Source: Legionella maceachernii
GTDB lineage: Bacteria > Pseudomonadota > Gammaproteobacteria > Legionellales > Legionellaceae
NCBI RefSeq assembly: GCF_900167045.1
Contig: NZ_FUXJ01000005.1
Span: 124,001 to 188,000, forward strand
Length of the DNA stretch: 64,000 bases
Reading direction: 5' to 3'
The notes below the pieces were generated by a model. It was not told the origin of the DNA. It saw only the letters and a program-made list of their open reading frames with translations, and ran no database searches. The position numbers and the translations under genes were made by a program. Shown piece after piece: positions 18,413-27,840 of this stretch. Position 1 is the first letter of the stretch. Each line of letters opens with the position of its first letter.

Positions 18413-19144
18413 TCATTTGATTCTAGCCACGCATCCCCATTTACTGTCCCAAGCGATTTTTTTACATCTGGTATTCTTTTTTAATAAGTCCAAAAGAGGA
18501 ATGATTGAATCATTATTTTGTGCAAGTACAATCATGTTTGCAGAGTTCAGCACAGGTAAAACAAGGGTTGCATAGGAAAATTGTTCTTGGATAAGTTTAA
18601 AAATTGGCCATTGCTCATGGCGATTTGCTAAGTTTACGGCGAGGATACCACCAGGTTTTAACAATCGTTTGCAATGAAAGAAAAATTCCTCAGTATTACA
18701 ACTCGCAGGAAAAGTATCGGCGTCGAACAGATCCACTAAAAGGTGCTGAAACTGATTTTGACATTCGTGCACAAATGAACTGGCTTCTTGATGAATAATA
18801 GAAAGATTATCTAATTCATTAATCATAAAAAACCGAGAAGCGACCTCAATCACCTCATCATCATTTTCAACAATGACGAGCTTGTCTTTGCCCAAAAGAG
18901 GGGACAGTGCATGTGCTGCTCCTCCTCCACCCAATCCTAGCATGCAACAATTCGTGGGTTGCAGCGACACAGCAAAAATAAGCGTTTTAATATAGCTTAA
19001 ACCCGGCTGTTGTGGATAATAGCGATTTATTAATGTTTGTATTGCTCTGCTTTCAAACTGCAGCCAACGAAAAATCGGATTTTGAAAAACGCGAATACCG
19101 GTTGGTGAGTGATAAATACAATGTCCTGCGAAAGTTTTCCACAT
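18413..19144 (-). CDS. Spermidine synthase-like methyltransferase-fold protein
   Basis: The 243-aa protein has a Rossmann core like spermidine synthases: MLGLGGGGAAHAL (nucleotide-binding loop), VIVENDDEVIEVA, a DLFDAD acidic block and KRLLKPGGILAVNL. It lacks the N-terminal beta domain of full SpeE, so polyamine synthesis is uncertain and SAM-dependent transfer is only inferred. It lies 2 nt after astB and reads in the same direction, so it is the last gene of the arginine-catabolic operon; its start is probably translationally coupled. Confidence 0.8.
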   Translation of the reverse strand: MWKTFAGHCIYHSPTGIRVFQNPIFRWLQFESRAIQTLINRYYPQQPGLSYIKTLIFAVSLQPTNCCMLGLGGGGAAHALSPLLGKDKLVIVENDDEVIEVASRFFMINELDNLSIIHQEASSFVHECQNQFQHLLVDLFDADTFPASCNTEEFFFHCKRLLKPGGILAVNLANRHEQWPIFKLIQEQFSYATLVLPVLNSANMIVLAQNNDSIIPLLDLLKKNTRCKKIAWDSKWGCVARIK

Positions 19145-19146
19145 GT

Positions 19147-20511
19147 TCAGCTGCTGACTTCACGTTGAAAAGGATAAATCGAATCGAGTGCTATTATTTG
19201 GCTGAGCTCATCTAAAGCCGATAAACATTCATCGATGAATTGAGGATCAGCCAAATCACTAGGGTGCAGATGATTACGATAATGGCGCATGACCCATTGC
19301 TCTAAATTATTCAAAAGGGCCTCGGTGACTAAGACTTCTTGATGCATCGCCGTAAGTTCGTCTTGTACTAAAGGAACTCTTAGCCGTAGACAGGCTGGTC
19401 CGCCACCATTGCGCATACTTTGCTTCAGATCGAGGTAATAGACGCTCGTAATGGGATTTGTCGTCTCTGCCACTAGCTCTTCAACTAAGGTTTTAACGGC
19501 AGAGTTATTTGCGCATTCTGCGGGTGCAATTAAACTCATGATCTGCTTAGCATCAGGAAGGGTAACAAGTTGAGAGTTAAAAAGATAACTGTTTACTGCG
19601 TCCATAACGCTAAGGCGTTGACTATTCACCTCAATCACTTGCACGTGAAAATCAGCCTTGCGTCTAAGTTCCGTAAGAACATCCGATTGATTAACAAAAG
19701 CTTCTTCATGAATGAATAAGATGGACTCATTAGCGACAGCGATGACATCGTTATGAAAAACACCCTGATCAATTGCTTTTGGATTTTGGCGAGCAAAAAT
19801 CACTTTCTCTGGATTAAGCAAATGTGCGCGGGCGATAGCCTGGGAGGCTTCAAGGGTTTGCCGCGCTGGATATTTAACTGGATTTTCTACCTGTCCGGTT
19901 TTAAGCGCTTCTTTGCCATAAACAAAAAGGTTAATTCCAGCAGCATTATGAGAAGCACATAAACGACTATGGTTAGCAGCACCTTCGTCACTTGTCGTAA
20001 AACTGTTAGGTAATATCTGATGATGGGCAAAAAATTTCTCATCATTGAATATTTTTTTTAATAACGCCTGTGAAAAAACAGCTTCTTGATGTCGATGTAA
20101 ATTCGAAATAAGGTTAGCCACAGTAAAATGAACGCGATTGTCAGCAGTATCGAGGCTAGAAGAGACGGTTGCTGCATTTGCTGTCCACATGGCTGAAGCG
20201 GAATAGCAAGCAGCCAGCAGCGCTGGTGCTGTATGATAGGCCTTTTCGATTTGCTGTGCTGGGGTACCTGTAAATCCTAGCTGATGGAGTAATTGCAAAT
20301 TTGGGCGTTGATGCGGAGGTAATAAAGCTTGTTTGAGACCAAGTTGATGTAACAAACGCATTTTAGCGATGCCTTGCAACGCCGCGGCTTGCGGATTTGA
20401 AACACTCAGTGCATTAGATGTGGAGGCGATATTGCCTACAGACAAACCTGCATAATTATGATTTGGCCCGACTAAGCCATCCATATTTAACTCGTAGACC
20501 TGTACCCGCAT
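19147..20511 (-). CDS. astB: N-succinylarginine dihydrolase
   Basis: AstB (454 aa) hydrolyses N-succinylarginine to N-succinylornithine, CO2 and ammonia, step 2 of the AST pathway. The N-terminus [18 protein letters not shown] and the block [17 protein letters not shown] are diagnostic of the family (guanidine-modifying enzyme fold with catalytic Cys near the C-terminus). It lies 2 nt downstream of astD. Together with astA, astD and the M20 hydrolase it forms one minus-strand operon. Confidence 0.96.
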   Translation of the reverse strand: MRVQVYELNMDGLVGPNHNYAGLSVGNIASTSNALSVSNPQAAALQGIAKMRLLHQLGLKQALLPPHQRPNLQLLHQLGFTGTPAQQIEKAYHTAPALLAACYSASAMWTANAATVSSSLDTADNRVHFTVANLISNLHRHQEAVFSQALLKKIFNDEKFFAHHQILPNSFTTSDEGAANHSRLCASHNAAGINLFVYGKEALKTGQVENPVKYPARQTLEASQAIARAHLLNPEKVIFARQNPKAIDQGVFHNDVIAVANESILFIHEEAFVNQSDVLTELRRKADFHVQVIEVNSQRLSVMDAVNSYLFNSQLVTLPDAKQIMSLIAPAECANNSAVKTLVEELVAETTNPITSVYYLDLKQSMRNGGGPACLRLRVPLVQDELTAMHQEVLVTEALLNNLEQWVMRHYRNHLHPSDLADPQFIDECLSALDELSQIIALDSIYPFQREVSS

Positions 20512-20513
20512 TA

Positions 20514-22004
20514 TTATTCCAAATTAATGCCAGGTAATAACTGCTCTGGCAAGGTTAGATGAGACTGCTCCAAACTCGCAATCGGATAAGCACAATAGTC
20601 TGCAGCAAAATAAGCACTTGGCCGGTGGTTACCGCTACAACCCACTCCGCCAAAAGGCAGGCTACTTACGGCCCCTGTCGTTGGTCTATTCCAATTGATA
20701 AGTCCTGCTCGAATGTGTTTATAGAAGTGCTGATAATGCTTAAGATTGTCTGATAACAAACCAGCAGCTAATCCATAACGGGTTTGATTTGCTAAAAAAA
20801 GGGCTTCTTCAAAATCATTATAGCGATAGATTTGCACGAATGGTGCAAAAATCTCCTCATCAGGTACGTTTGCAATCGACGTCATATCCATAATACCGGG
20901 AGAAAGCAGGCCGGTGTCTTCGGCTAATAATGACATGGTGAGCAGTGCATGACCACCAAGAGCGGTTAGCTCTTGTTGAGCTTTTAGATGTGTTTGAGCC
21001 TGTTCGTGAGTAATGACAGGCCCCATAAAAGGCTCAGGTTTGTCATTAAATTTGCCTACACGAAGTGATTGACAACTTTTAATGAATTGCTTTAAAAAGC
21101 GCTCTCCTGCAGTGCCATTTGGAATAAAAAGTCGTCTTGCACAAGTACAGCGCTGTCCTGCGGTAATCATTGATGAAAGAAGACTGAGGTAAACAGCAGC
21201 TTGGCTATTCTTAACTTCATCAATAATGAGTGGATTATTGCCGCCCATCTCAAGCGCTAAAATCACTTCAGGTTTGTCACTAAACTGTTGATGAATTTGT
21301 TTCCCTGTTTTATAGCTACCGGTGAAATACACTGCTTGCACATCAAAAGAGAGCAGGGCTTTACCGCAAAAACCATCACCTTGTATGCAATTAAGGACCC
21401 CCTTAGGTAGGCCACTTTCATGCCAGCATTGCATTATGAATTGAGCAACAGCTGGCGTAAGTTCACTGGGTTTATAAACAACAGTGTTACCCGCTAAAAG
21501 AGCAGGAACAATATGGCCATTACTGAGGTGAGCTGGAAAATTAAAGGCACCCAATACCGCGGCAACACCATGTGGCTTGTAACGCAAACAGGCATTGGCT
21601 TCAGGTAGAGCAAACTCCTTTTCTGCATTGCGTTCTTGATACGCTTGAATAGAAAGATTCACTTTGCTTACCACTGCGCTCACCTCGGTTTGGGCTTCCC
21701 ATAGGGGTTTCCCAGTTTCTAACGCGATTAAATAGGCCAGTTCTTGACGTCTTGCTTCGACTTCTTTGGCGAAAGCCTGTAGATAATGAGTTCGAGTTTG
21801 TACCTCAAGCGAAGACCAATGTGGGAGCGCTAAATGAGCTGCTTCACAAGCCAAAGCGATTTCTGCAATGGTGGCTTTATTTCCTCGCCAAATGATGGAG
21901 CCATCTGCAGGATTTTTTGAAATAAAATTTTCACCTTGGCCATTCATCCATTGTCCGTTGATGTAATGATCGGCTGTCTTGCTATTTTGTGGATTGTTTT
22001 TCAT
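20514..22004 (-). CDS. astD: N-succinylglutamate 5-semialdehyde dehydrogenase
   Basis: AstD (496 aa from 22004) oxidises succinylglutamate semialdehyde with NAD+, step 4 of the AST pathway. It is an aldehyde dehydrogenase with the [15 protein letters not shown] glutamate motif and the nucleophile in [11 protein letters not shown]. An upstream in-frame start (22067) would overlap astA by 86 nt; the ATG at 22004 gives a shorter overlap (23 nt) and the family's usual length. Step 3 (AstC, transaminase) is not encoded in the window. Confidence 0.96.
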   Translation of the reverse strand: MKNNPQNSKTADHYINGQWMNGQGENFISKNPADGSIIWRGNKATIAEIALACEAAHLALPHWSSLEVQTRTHYLQAFAKEVEARRQELAYLIALETGKPLWEAQTEVSAVVSKVNLSIQAYQERNAEKEFALPEANACLRYKPHGVAAVLGAFNFPAHLSNGHIVPALLAGNTVVYKPSELTPAVAQFIMQCWHESGLPKGVLNCIQGDGFCGKALLSFDVQAVYFTGSYKTGKQIHQQFSDKPEVILALEMGGNNPLIIDEVKNSQAAVYLSLLSSMITAGQRCTCARRLFIPNGTAGERFLKQFIKSCQSLRVGKFNDKPEPFMGPVITHEQAQTHLKAQQELTALGGHALLTMSLLAEDTGLLSPGIMDMTSIANVPDEEIFAPFVQIYRYNDFEEALFLANQTRYGLAAGLLSDNLKHYQHFYKHIRAGLINWNRPTTGAVSSLPFGGVGCSGNHRPSAYFAADYCAYPIASLEQSHLTLPEQLLPGINLE

Positions 22005-23055
22005 AGTACGACTCGCTTGCAGGGGTGGCTTGCTCTTGTTGTAAAGGGGCGATTCGCAGGCAATCACCCACTTTTACTTTTAAAAGCTGGGCGGTTTTCT
22101 TGCTGATGATGCAGGAACCCTGGGGTTCATTTAAAATCGCTTGGCTTACTGTGGCACGAAAATCAAGTTTGGTATTAGAAAGCAGAAGTCGTTTAGCGCT
22201 CACTTCATCACTGAGACTTTTAATCGTCATAATGCCACTTGACGCAATTGTTTTTATTTGTGTACGAGGTGCCTCTAGTGTCGGTCCTGCATCAAAGATA
22301 TCAATGTAGTTGTTATAGCGAAAACCCTCATGAAGCAAAATATTCATAGCCGGCGCTGTGGATTGATGTGGTTTGCCAATGACCGCCTGGGCTGCTGGAG
22401 CGAGCAGTTTAACGTAGAGGGAATTTCTTGGCATTAAATCAGCAATAAATTGTTTATTGGTAGATAGTGTCAAGCGATCCGCCTCAGGGAAAGGCATATG
22501 AAAAAAATGACGACCTACATTATCCCAAAAAGGAGAGTGACCCGCATCATCCGAGATACCACGCATTTCTGCAATGACAATGGGGGAAAAGCGCGTTGGG
22601 AAGTGGGCCATAAATAAGAATCGAGCGCGGGAAAGAAGCAAACCATTTGCGCTGTGTCTAAAAGCAGGCTCTAAGAAGAGTGTACAGACCTCGCTTGCAT
22701 CCTGATAATCGTTAACCAGGCTTAAAATTTCATAATCATTTCGAATATTTAATGCGCGACAAATCCGTGTCCGTTTCGATAATTTATAAGAATAGAAGGG
22801 GGCATCGTGTCCTATTGCCGAAGCAATTGCAGCGGTGCCTATTACTTTTGAGGACTCGGGATCTTCTAACACAAATAAATAATATTCATTGCTTGGGAAA
22901 TTCACTGTCTTACGAAAAGATTGACAAGACCAATCAAGACGATGATGCAGGAGTTCTTTATCTTTCGGTAGCGTAGTCATTCCGACACCGCAATGCTCAG
23001 CTAATTGATGAATGGCATCTAAATCAGCGGTATGAGCGCTGCGAAAAAGCATCAT
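21982..23055 (-). CDS. astA: Arginine N-succinyltransferase
   Basis: AstA (357 aa) transfers succinyl from succinyl-CoA to arginine, step 1 of ammonia-producing arginine catabolism. It is recognised by the N-terminal [18 protein letters not shown], the [11 protein letters not shown] block and the [18 protein letters not shown] segment. Two ATGs (23055, 23052) stand at the start and overlap the stop of the preceding M20 gene, so the genes are coupled. Confidence 0.96.
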   Translation of the reverse strand: MMLFRSAHTADLDAIHQLAEHCGVGMTTLPKDKELLHHRLDWSCQSFRKTVNFPSNEYYLFVLEDPESSKVIGTAAIASAIGHDAPFYSYKLSKRTRICRALNIRNDYEILSLVNDYQDASEVCTLFLEPAFRHSANGLLLSRARFLFMAHFPTRFSPIVIAEMRGISDDAGHSPFWDNVGRHFFHMPFPEADRLTLSTNKQFIADLMPRNSLYVKLLAPAAQAVIGKPHQSTAPAMNILLHEGFRYNNYIDIFDAGPTLEAPRTQIKTIASSGIMTIKSLSDEVSAKRLLLSNTKLDFRATVSQAILNEPQGSCIISKKTAQLLKVKVGDCLRIAPLQQEQATPASESYYEKQSTK

Positions 23056-24266
23056 GTTTTTAGCTCCTCGAGCCCACCCTCTGCTAAGTCCATGAGTAGT
23101 AGGGCACTTAGTGCAGCGCGTTCTGTTAGACTATCGAGTAAAATGAATTCCTCTGCGCTATGAATATTTCCACCGCGAACACCCAGAGTATCGATCACGG
23201 GTAAACCGAGCTGAGCAAAATTGTTTCCATCGCAACAACCACCACTGTCTTGCCAATCAATTGACAAACCCAATTCGCATCCTGCTTTTTGAAGCCGAGC
23301 AAATAAACGTTCTGTAGCGGAGCAAACCCGTTTAACTGGGCGACCAAAATCACAATGAAGTGTTAATGAGTAATCTTCACGATTCATAGTACTGATGATC
23401 TCATTAAGATGTTGTCTAACCCAATATTCATCTTCAGGTTTGGTAATGCGAATATCTAATTTGGCAACGGCCTTATCCGGAACAACATTCAAGGCTCCTC
23501 CCCCGGCAATTTTACCGATATTAATTGTGATGCCATTGTCTTGCTGATTGAGTGCATGAATTGCTGTGATAGTTTCTGCTAAATAACAGATTGCATTGCG
23601 ACCCTCCGAAAAGGCCCTGCCCACATGGGCAGATTTTCCAGTGGCGATGAGAGTGGCTTTGCCGCTACCGCGTCGATTTTTAGCGAGCGTGCCACTGGGC
23701 GTCATTGCAGGTTCATACACTAAAGCCGCTTGATGATGATGGGCTAGTTCAGCAAAAAGGGGGCTGGATGCGGGAGAGCCAATTTCTTCATCCGCATTAA
23801 TTAACACATCCCAGCCTAAGTTTTTGGAGGCATTACTTTCTTCAACGCTGATGAGCGCATGAAGAATCACCAGTAAACCGCCTTTCATATCTGCTACCCC
23901 GGGTCCATTGAGTTGATTATCATTGACATAAGTCAGTGTTTGAAAGGGGTGATTGACCCCATAGACCGTATCCATGTGACCACTTAATAGAACTCGTCGT
24001 TTCAGCTCAGGACGTTTGCGAATGAGAAGGGTGTCACCACATTGCTGGGCTATGCTTTCCCCGCTCATGTTCATGAGAGTGATTGGGGGAAGCTTTAATG
24101 TCTCAATTTCATCCGCCAGCGGAGAAAACAAGGTTTTTAGACTTTGGCATACGAGGGATAACCCTTGCAAATTTTCAGTTCCTGAATTGATTTCACAAAG
24201 ATGGTGAAGTTGTTCAACCATGGTTTGTTTACGGGCATTTAAAGAGAGAAGAACTTCCTTTGTCAT
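23052..24266 (-). CDS. M20-family metallohydrolase at the head of the ast operon
   Basis: The 404-aa product belongs to the M20 peptidase/ArgE/DapE/CPG2 superfamily. Metal and catalytic residues are visible: SGHMDTV (His, Asp), GVADMKGG (bridging Asp), ADEEIGS (catalytic Glu pair), VYEPAM (Glu) and GGNIHSAEEF (final His). A dimerisation lid begins near SAHVGRAFSEGRNA. It overlaps astA by 4 nt and heads the operon. The standard last AST enzyme, AstE, is an M14-type protein and is absent here, so this enzyme may supply succinylglutamate desuccinylation; that is inference. The ATG at 24266 is preferred to a TTG at 24296. Confidence 0.85.
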   Translation of the reverse strand: MTKEVLLSLNARKQTMVEQLHHLCEINSGTENLQGLSLVCQSLKTLFSPLADEIETLKLPPITLMNMSGESIAQQCGDTLLIRKRPELKRRVLLSGHMDTVYGVNHPFQTLTYVNDNQLNGPGVADMKGGLLVILHALISVEESNASKNLGWDVLINADEEIGSPASSPLFAELAHHHQAALVYEPAMTPSGTLAKNRRGSGKATLIATGKSAHVGRAFSEGRNAICYLAETITAIHALNQQDNGITINIGKIAGGGALNVVPDKAVAKLDIRITKPEDEYWVRQHLNEIISTMNREDYSLTLHCDFGRPVKRVCSATERLFARLQKAGCELGLSIDWQDSGGCCDGNNFAQLGLPVIDTLGVRGGNIHSAEEFILLDSLTERAALSALLLMDLAEGGLEELKT

Positions 24267-24481
24267 CAGATTGATCACTTTAAATTGATAAGGCAATTAA
24301 TGACATTAGCGGAAAATAGGCGGGTTCGCAATATTGTATTACGCGAAGTGCATCAACACTTCGGTAGAATAATGGGTAGGTCGAGGGCAAGATGCAACTT
24401 ACTTATGAGTTAACTCAGGACATTAAGCACTTTATCCGCTATTATGCTTAACTTTTATTATGTTTTTTGGTTGGAGAAGTG

Positions 24482-25195
24482 GTGCATTATTTCATCGAGA
24501 ATACCCATTCAGAATGGCATCCAGTGTTGACGAAAGCATTACAGCAGATGGATCCTGAATATTTACAGCTATTACTAAACAGCACGAACTGGTTGCCAGG
24601 TTCTTCACGATTATTTTCAGCGTTTAGCCTTCCCCTAAGCCAAACAAACTATATTTTATTTGGGGAGTCCCCTTATCCACGGTCTGAATCAGCAAATGGT
24701 TATGCATTTTGGGATGGTGCTGTTCATGGGTTGTGGAGTAGTACGGGGTTTAGCAAACAAGTGAATCGAGCCACTTCGTTGCGTAATTGGCTAAAAATGT
24801 TACTCACCGCTTGTGGTGATCTCCGTGAAGATTGCTCACAAGCAGCGATTGCTGGGCTAGATAAATCAAACTATTGGCAAACAGCCGAAGAGTTTTTTAC
24901 GAGTTTAATCAAAAAAGGATTTTTGCTGCTAAATGCTTCGCTTGTTTATGATGAAGGTAAGGTACAATTCCATGCACGTCAATGGCGACCTTTTATGCAT
25001 AGCCTGTTAATTCAGTTGGTAGAGAGAAAAGACTCTTTACAACTCCTTTTATTTGGCAAAATTGCTGAACAAATCCCCGAATCGCATTTTTTTTCTTGCT
25101 TAATTGCCGAGCATCCATACAATTTAAGTTTTATTACCAACCCAAACGTGTTGGAATTCTTCAAACCATTAAACTTACTGAATTGCTATGGATAA
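24482..25195 (+). CDS. Uracil-DNA glycosylase superfamily protein with altered active site
   Basis: The 237-aa protein aligns by eye with family 1 uracil-DNA glycosylase. GESPYPRSESANGYAF corresponds to GQDPYHGPGQAHGLAF, GFLLLNASL to GVLLLNTVL, LLLFGKIAEQ to LLWGSHAQK, and EHPYNLS to the HPSPLS loop. The water-activating Asp of GQDPYH is Ser and the following His is Pro, while the distal His is kept. It may bind but not excise uracil, or have another role. The start is uncertain: GTG at 24482 follows GGAGAA, and a TTG lies at 24467. It overlaps ubiG by 8 nt, so it is co-translated with it. Confidence 0.72.
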   Translation: MHYFIENTHSEWHPVLTKALQQMDPEYLQLLLNSTNWLPGSSRLFSAFSLPLSQTNYILFGESPYPRSESANGYAFWDGAVHGLWSSTGFSKQVNRATSLRNWLKMLLTACGDLREDCSQAAIAGLDKSNYWQTAEEFFTSLIKKGFLLLNASLVYDEGKVQFHARQWRPFMHSLLIQLVERKDSLQLLLFGKIAEQIPESHFFSCLIAEHPYNLSFITNPNVLEFFKPLNLLNCYG

Positions 25196-25877
25196 ATCGA
25201 CCATTAATCCTCAAGAAGTTGCTAAATTTGCGCAGCATGCTGCCCATTGGTGGGACAAAGAGGGCCCTTTTAAAACGTTGCACGATATTAATCCTGCGCG
25301 ACTTGAATTCATTCAAAATTATTTTATTCTTGCTCAACATTCCGTTCTTGATGTGGGTTGTGGTGGGGGTATTTTGTGTGAAGGAATGGCAGCGAAGAGT
25401 GCTCTGGTGACTGGCTTGGATGTTGAAGCTGAGGCACTTGAAGCCGCAAAGGCACATGCAAAAACAAGTCAATTCGCTATCAATTATATATGTTCTCCGG
25501 TGGAGGACTTTGAAGGTGTTTTTGATGCTGTAACTTGTATGGAGATGTTAGAGCATGTCAATGATCCACAATTAGTGATTAATCATTGCGCCCGTTTATT
25601 AAAACCAGGTGGTTATCTTTTTTTATCAACTATCAATAGAACCTTAAAAGCGTATGCGACTGCCATTGTTGCTGCAGAATATGTACTGGGATTACTTCCT
25701 AGACAAACCCATGATTTTGAGAAATTCATAAAGCCCAGTGAATTAGCTGCTATGACAAGAAAAGCCGGGCTTGAATTCCGTGGCTTAGTCGGTATGAATT
25801 ACAATCCTTTAAGTCGAACGGCAAGACTTCAAGAATCGGTGGATGTCAATTATTTATTTTCTTGTTTTAAACCCTGA
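25188..25877 (+). CDS. ubiG: Ubiquinone biosynthesis O-methyltransferase
   Basis: UbiG (229 aa) carries out both O-methylations of the ubiquinone head group. The class I SAM site is DVGCGGGILCEGMA, followed by VTGLDVEAEA and VTCMEMLEHV. The family N-terminus shows FAQHAAHWWDKEGPFKTLHDINPAR. It starts inside the last codons of the glycosylase-like gene. Its 3' end overlaps the convergent ProQ/FinO gene by 28 nt. Confidence 0.96.
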   Translation: MDKSTINPQEVAKFAQHAAHWWDKEGPFKTLHDINPARLEFIQNYFILAQHSVLDVGCGGGILCEGMAAKSALVTGLDVEAEALEAAKAHAKTSQFAINYICSPVEDFEGVFDAVTCMEMLEHVNDPQLVINHCARLLKPGGYLFLSTINRTLKAYATAIVAAEYVLGLLPRQTHDFEKFIKPSELAAMTRKAGLEFRGLVGMNYNPLSRTARLQESVDVNYLFSCFKP

Positions 25878-26227
25878 TTTTTTTTATCTCCATACCGTTG
25901 CTGATAGCGTTGGTACGCGTACTTCGCTTGCTCCTCCGTGACGACATCGACCTCATTGCCAAATAGGTCAACACGCGCAGTATTCGCTTTTTGACAATTT
26001 AAATAGGCAGGTGATGAACTGTAATAGCTCAAGGCTTCTCGCAGTGCTTTCTTGCTAAAAGGCGGAGTATCCAAGCGTTCATAAAAATCAATAATCTCAT
26101 CAAATATACCAATTTGTAAGGGCCTTACTTGACTCGCCTTCTTAAAAAAAGCACTGGGAAAATGTTCCACTAACCAATCAATAATCTGCAGTTTGTCCTT
26201 TTTTGCAGTCTCACTTTGCTGAATCAT
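25850..26227 (-). CDS. ProQ/FinO-domain RNA-binding protein
   Basis: The 125-aa protein is essentially one FinO-like RNA chaperone domain (about residues 12-105). It shows WLVEHFPSAFF, the RPLQIGIFDEI block, LREALSYYSSSPAYL and a conserved ARVDLFG. A short basic tail (GDKKNQGLKQENK) follows. Such proteins bind 3' stem-loops of RNAs and control sRNA or mRNA stability. It is convergent with ubiG and close to a RsmY/Z-type sRNA gene, though linkage of function is not shown. No long N- or C-terminal extension is present. Confidence 0.85.
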   Translation of the reverse strand: MIQQSETAKKDKLQIIDWLVEHFPSAFFKKASQVRPLQIGIFDEIIDFYERLDTPPFSKKALREALSYYSSSPAYLNCQKANTARVDLFGNEVDVVTEEQAKYAYQRYQQRYGDKKNQGLKQENK

Positions 26228-26444
26228 GCTTTACACTCCGAAGCAATAGGATGTTGACTAAACTACCATAATTAATGCGTTTATCAAGGGTACGTCATCG
26301 ATAAGTGGCTCAAATTTGAATCCAGACCACTAAGTGGATACCCATCTTAGCCACAATTGTTTTCACGTAATGCTTAATTCTTTTTAAATCATCACTTTTA
26401 TTTATCAACTTAATCTTTTTCTGTCTTAATGTCTTGCTTTAGTC

Positions 26445-26458
26445 CAAGAAATTTCTCA
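26445..26458 (+). promoter_or_regulatory. LetA (GacA)-type upstream box
   Basis: The palindromic core AGAAATTTCT (26447-26456) within CAAGAAATTTCTCA matches the TNAGAAATTTCTNA element reported for LetA control of rsmY/rsmZ in Legionella, except for the first base. It lies about 170 bp before the inferred start of the sRNA below, a distance similar to GacA sites in Pseudomonas rsm genes. Confidence 0.65.
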
Positions 26459-26586
26459 ATTTGTATTAAGAAATCAATTGGAATTGCTTCTATATTCTTC
26501 TGTTATGCTAACTAACTCTTTGAATTATATGCGCTAAACCCATTTATTAAGAAAAGGGCATTCCGGCTTGTGACTGACATACTGTC

Positions 26587-26615
26587 TTGCAAAGCAGCAA
26601 TTCAGTTGCTAAATT
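26587..26615 (+). promoter_or_regulatory. Candidate promoter of the RsmY/Z-type sRNA
   Basis: TTGCAA (26587-26592), a 17-nt spacer and TAAATT (26610-26615), each 4/6 to consensus. This would start the RNA near 26622. A weaker alternative promoter lies near 26478-26509, which would give a longer RNA. Confidence 0.4.
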
Positions 26616-26621
26616 TCAAAC

Positions 26622-26755
26622 ATGGCTTCAATGGAATTGGGGCTCGACAAAAGGATTTGTAATCATAGGGAAATGATAGTCAGGGATGATGTCGGAACAG
26701 GATGTTCTGACGGAAGACTGCGAAAGCCAGGGTAGACCCCTGGCTTTATCTTTTT
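26622..26755 (+). ncRNA. RsmY/RsmZ-type CsrA-sequestering small RNA
   Basis: The region has seven GGA motifs before a strong terminator, several in hairpin loops: GAACA-GGA-TGTTC (26695-26707), CAAA-AGGA-TTTG (26648-26659), and TCAT-AGGGAA-ATGA (26663-26676). This pattern is the hallmark of RNAs that titrate CsrA/RsmA. The inferred length of about 130 nt fits known Legionella RsmY/RsmZ. With the LetA-type box upstream it would connect the LetAS two-component system to CsrA and the switch to transmissive growth. The 5' end is inferred; which of the two paralogues it is cannot be decided here. Confidence 0.72.
26723..26755 (+). terminator. Intrinsic terminator of the RsmY/Z-type sRNA
   Basis: A perfect 10-bp stem AAAGCCAGGG-TAGAC-CCCTGGCTTT (26723-26747) is followed by ATCTTTTT. 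It ends at the stop codon of the convergent L,D-transpeptidase-like gene; on that strand it lacks a T-run. Confidence 0.9.
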
Positions 26756-27428
26756 ATACGGTGGCAAATCCTGAGTGACTTAAGTAGTAGCGGTCAGGAT
26801 AATAGGCAAAGACGACAGAACCGCCTTTTATGGTATTGATCACAGGTTTAGCTAAAGTCTGAGCAATAGATGGACAACCCCAGCTACGACCAGCACGCCC
26901 CGCTTTCTTAATAAAATCGGGTTCCACATACCAGGCTCCATGGATCACAACGCGTCTACTGTAGGCATTATCATTAAAGCCACGCTCTAAACCTTGTAAG
27001 TTAAGTGAGTAGCCTTTAGAACCAATATAGGTGTCGCGAGTAACAAATGTACCTAGGCTTGTTGCCTTACTTGAAGGCGCATTGGAGAAGTGAGTCGGTA
27101 CATCCATTCCTGAGTTTCTACCATGAGCAACATAAGTATTATATAAAAGGCGTTCTCTACCAAGGTCAAAAACCCACATACGTTGTTTATTAGAAGGTAA
27201 AGAATAATCAATGACAGTCAGAACTTGTTTTTTGACAGCCCCTCTGTCCGCTGCTTTTTTATAGGCAGTTAGTGCGAGTTTAAGAACCCTCTTGTTAAGT
27301 TGGGGTGCCTTCTGACTTAAATGTTGCACGTGGGTGTTAATGTCAAAGTTTTTTGCTGAGGGCAATGAATTGTGTGTGAGCCCTGTTGAAAAAAAAGCTG
27401 CAGAGATTATGCTTAATAATGTACTCAT
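26754..27428 (-). CDS. L,D-transpeptidase-like (YkuD_2) exported protein
   Basis: The 224-aa protein has a short hydrophobic N-terminus (signal peptide, about residues 1-16) and a C-terminal catalytic-like domain of the murein L,D-transpeptidase type. The HGAWYVEP motif and RSWGCPSI, with the nucleophile Cys, are visible. Enzymes of this fold cross-link peptidoglycan or attach proteins to it. AAGGAGTGCT precedes the ATG. It stands alone, convergent with the sRNA gene. Confidence 0.82.
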   Translation of the reverse strand: MSTLLSIISAAFFSTGLTHNSLPSAKNFDINTHVQHLSQKAPQLNKRVLKLALTAYKKAADRGAVKKQVLTVIDYSLPSNKQRMWVFDLGRERLLYNTYVAHGRNSGMDVPTHFSNAPSSKATSLGTFVTRDTYIGSKGYSLNLQGLERGFNDNAYSRRVVIHGAWYVEPDFIKKAGRAGRSWGCPSIAQTLAKPVINTIKGGSVVFAYYPDRYYLSHSGFATV

Positions 27429-27840
27429 AGCACTCCTTTTTTCTTGTTAAACGTAGGAAATAACGTCTACAAACGGTTGGTGATTATATTTACAAGTAAG
27501 GCAAATGTAAAATTACAAGGATGATGATTGCCCATTAGGATAAAATATTATCCAAATTCAGCAACTTATTAAAAGAATACACCTTAACATCAGGGTAAAT
27601 ATTACACAAAAAGTCTGTAAAAAAATCTATTTTGTTCAATTTCCACCGATTTAACAGTATTAAAAAAACGCAATATTATCACAAATAGATCTATTTTGGC
27701 TATCTTTTGAACAAATTATTTGTAATAATAAGCGAAAACAACTGGTTTGAACCGCTAAAATTAGTTCTAATGCATTTCATTTCGAAATGTTCTGAATTAT
27801 CATCCCTTGGTATTTTTCACCTGCTGGACTGGAGATTATT
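27429..27840. promoter_or_regulatory. Divergent promoter region of the L,D-transpeptidase-like gene and putA
   Basis: This 412-nt AT-rich interval contains no supported gene. A perfect 12-bp palindrome CATTTCGAAATG (27778-27789) lies about 50 bp before putA and is a candidate operator. The putA in this window lacks a DNA-binding domain, so a separate regulator would be needed. No clear vegetative promoter pair was identified. Confidence 0.4.

Noticed and set aside
17491-18484. Long open frames of about 150-280 codons on both strands in the repeat arrays
   Set aside because: They exist because the 90-bp and 36-bp repeat lengths are multiples of three. The predicted proteins are purely repeat-derived, with no start signal or known fold.
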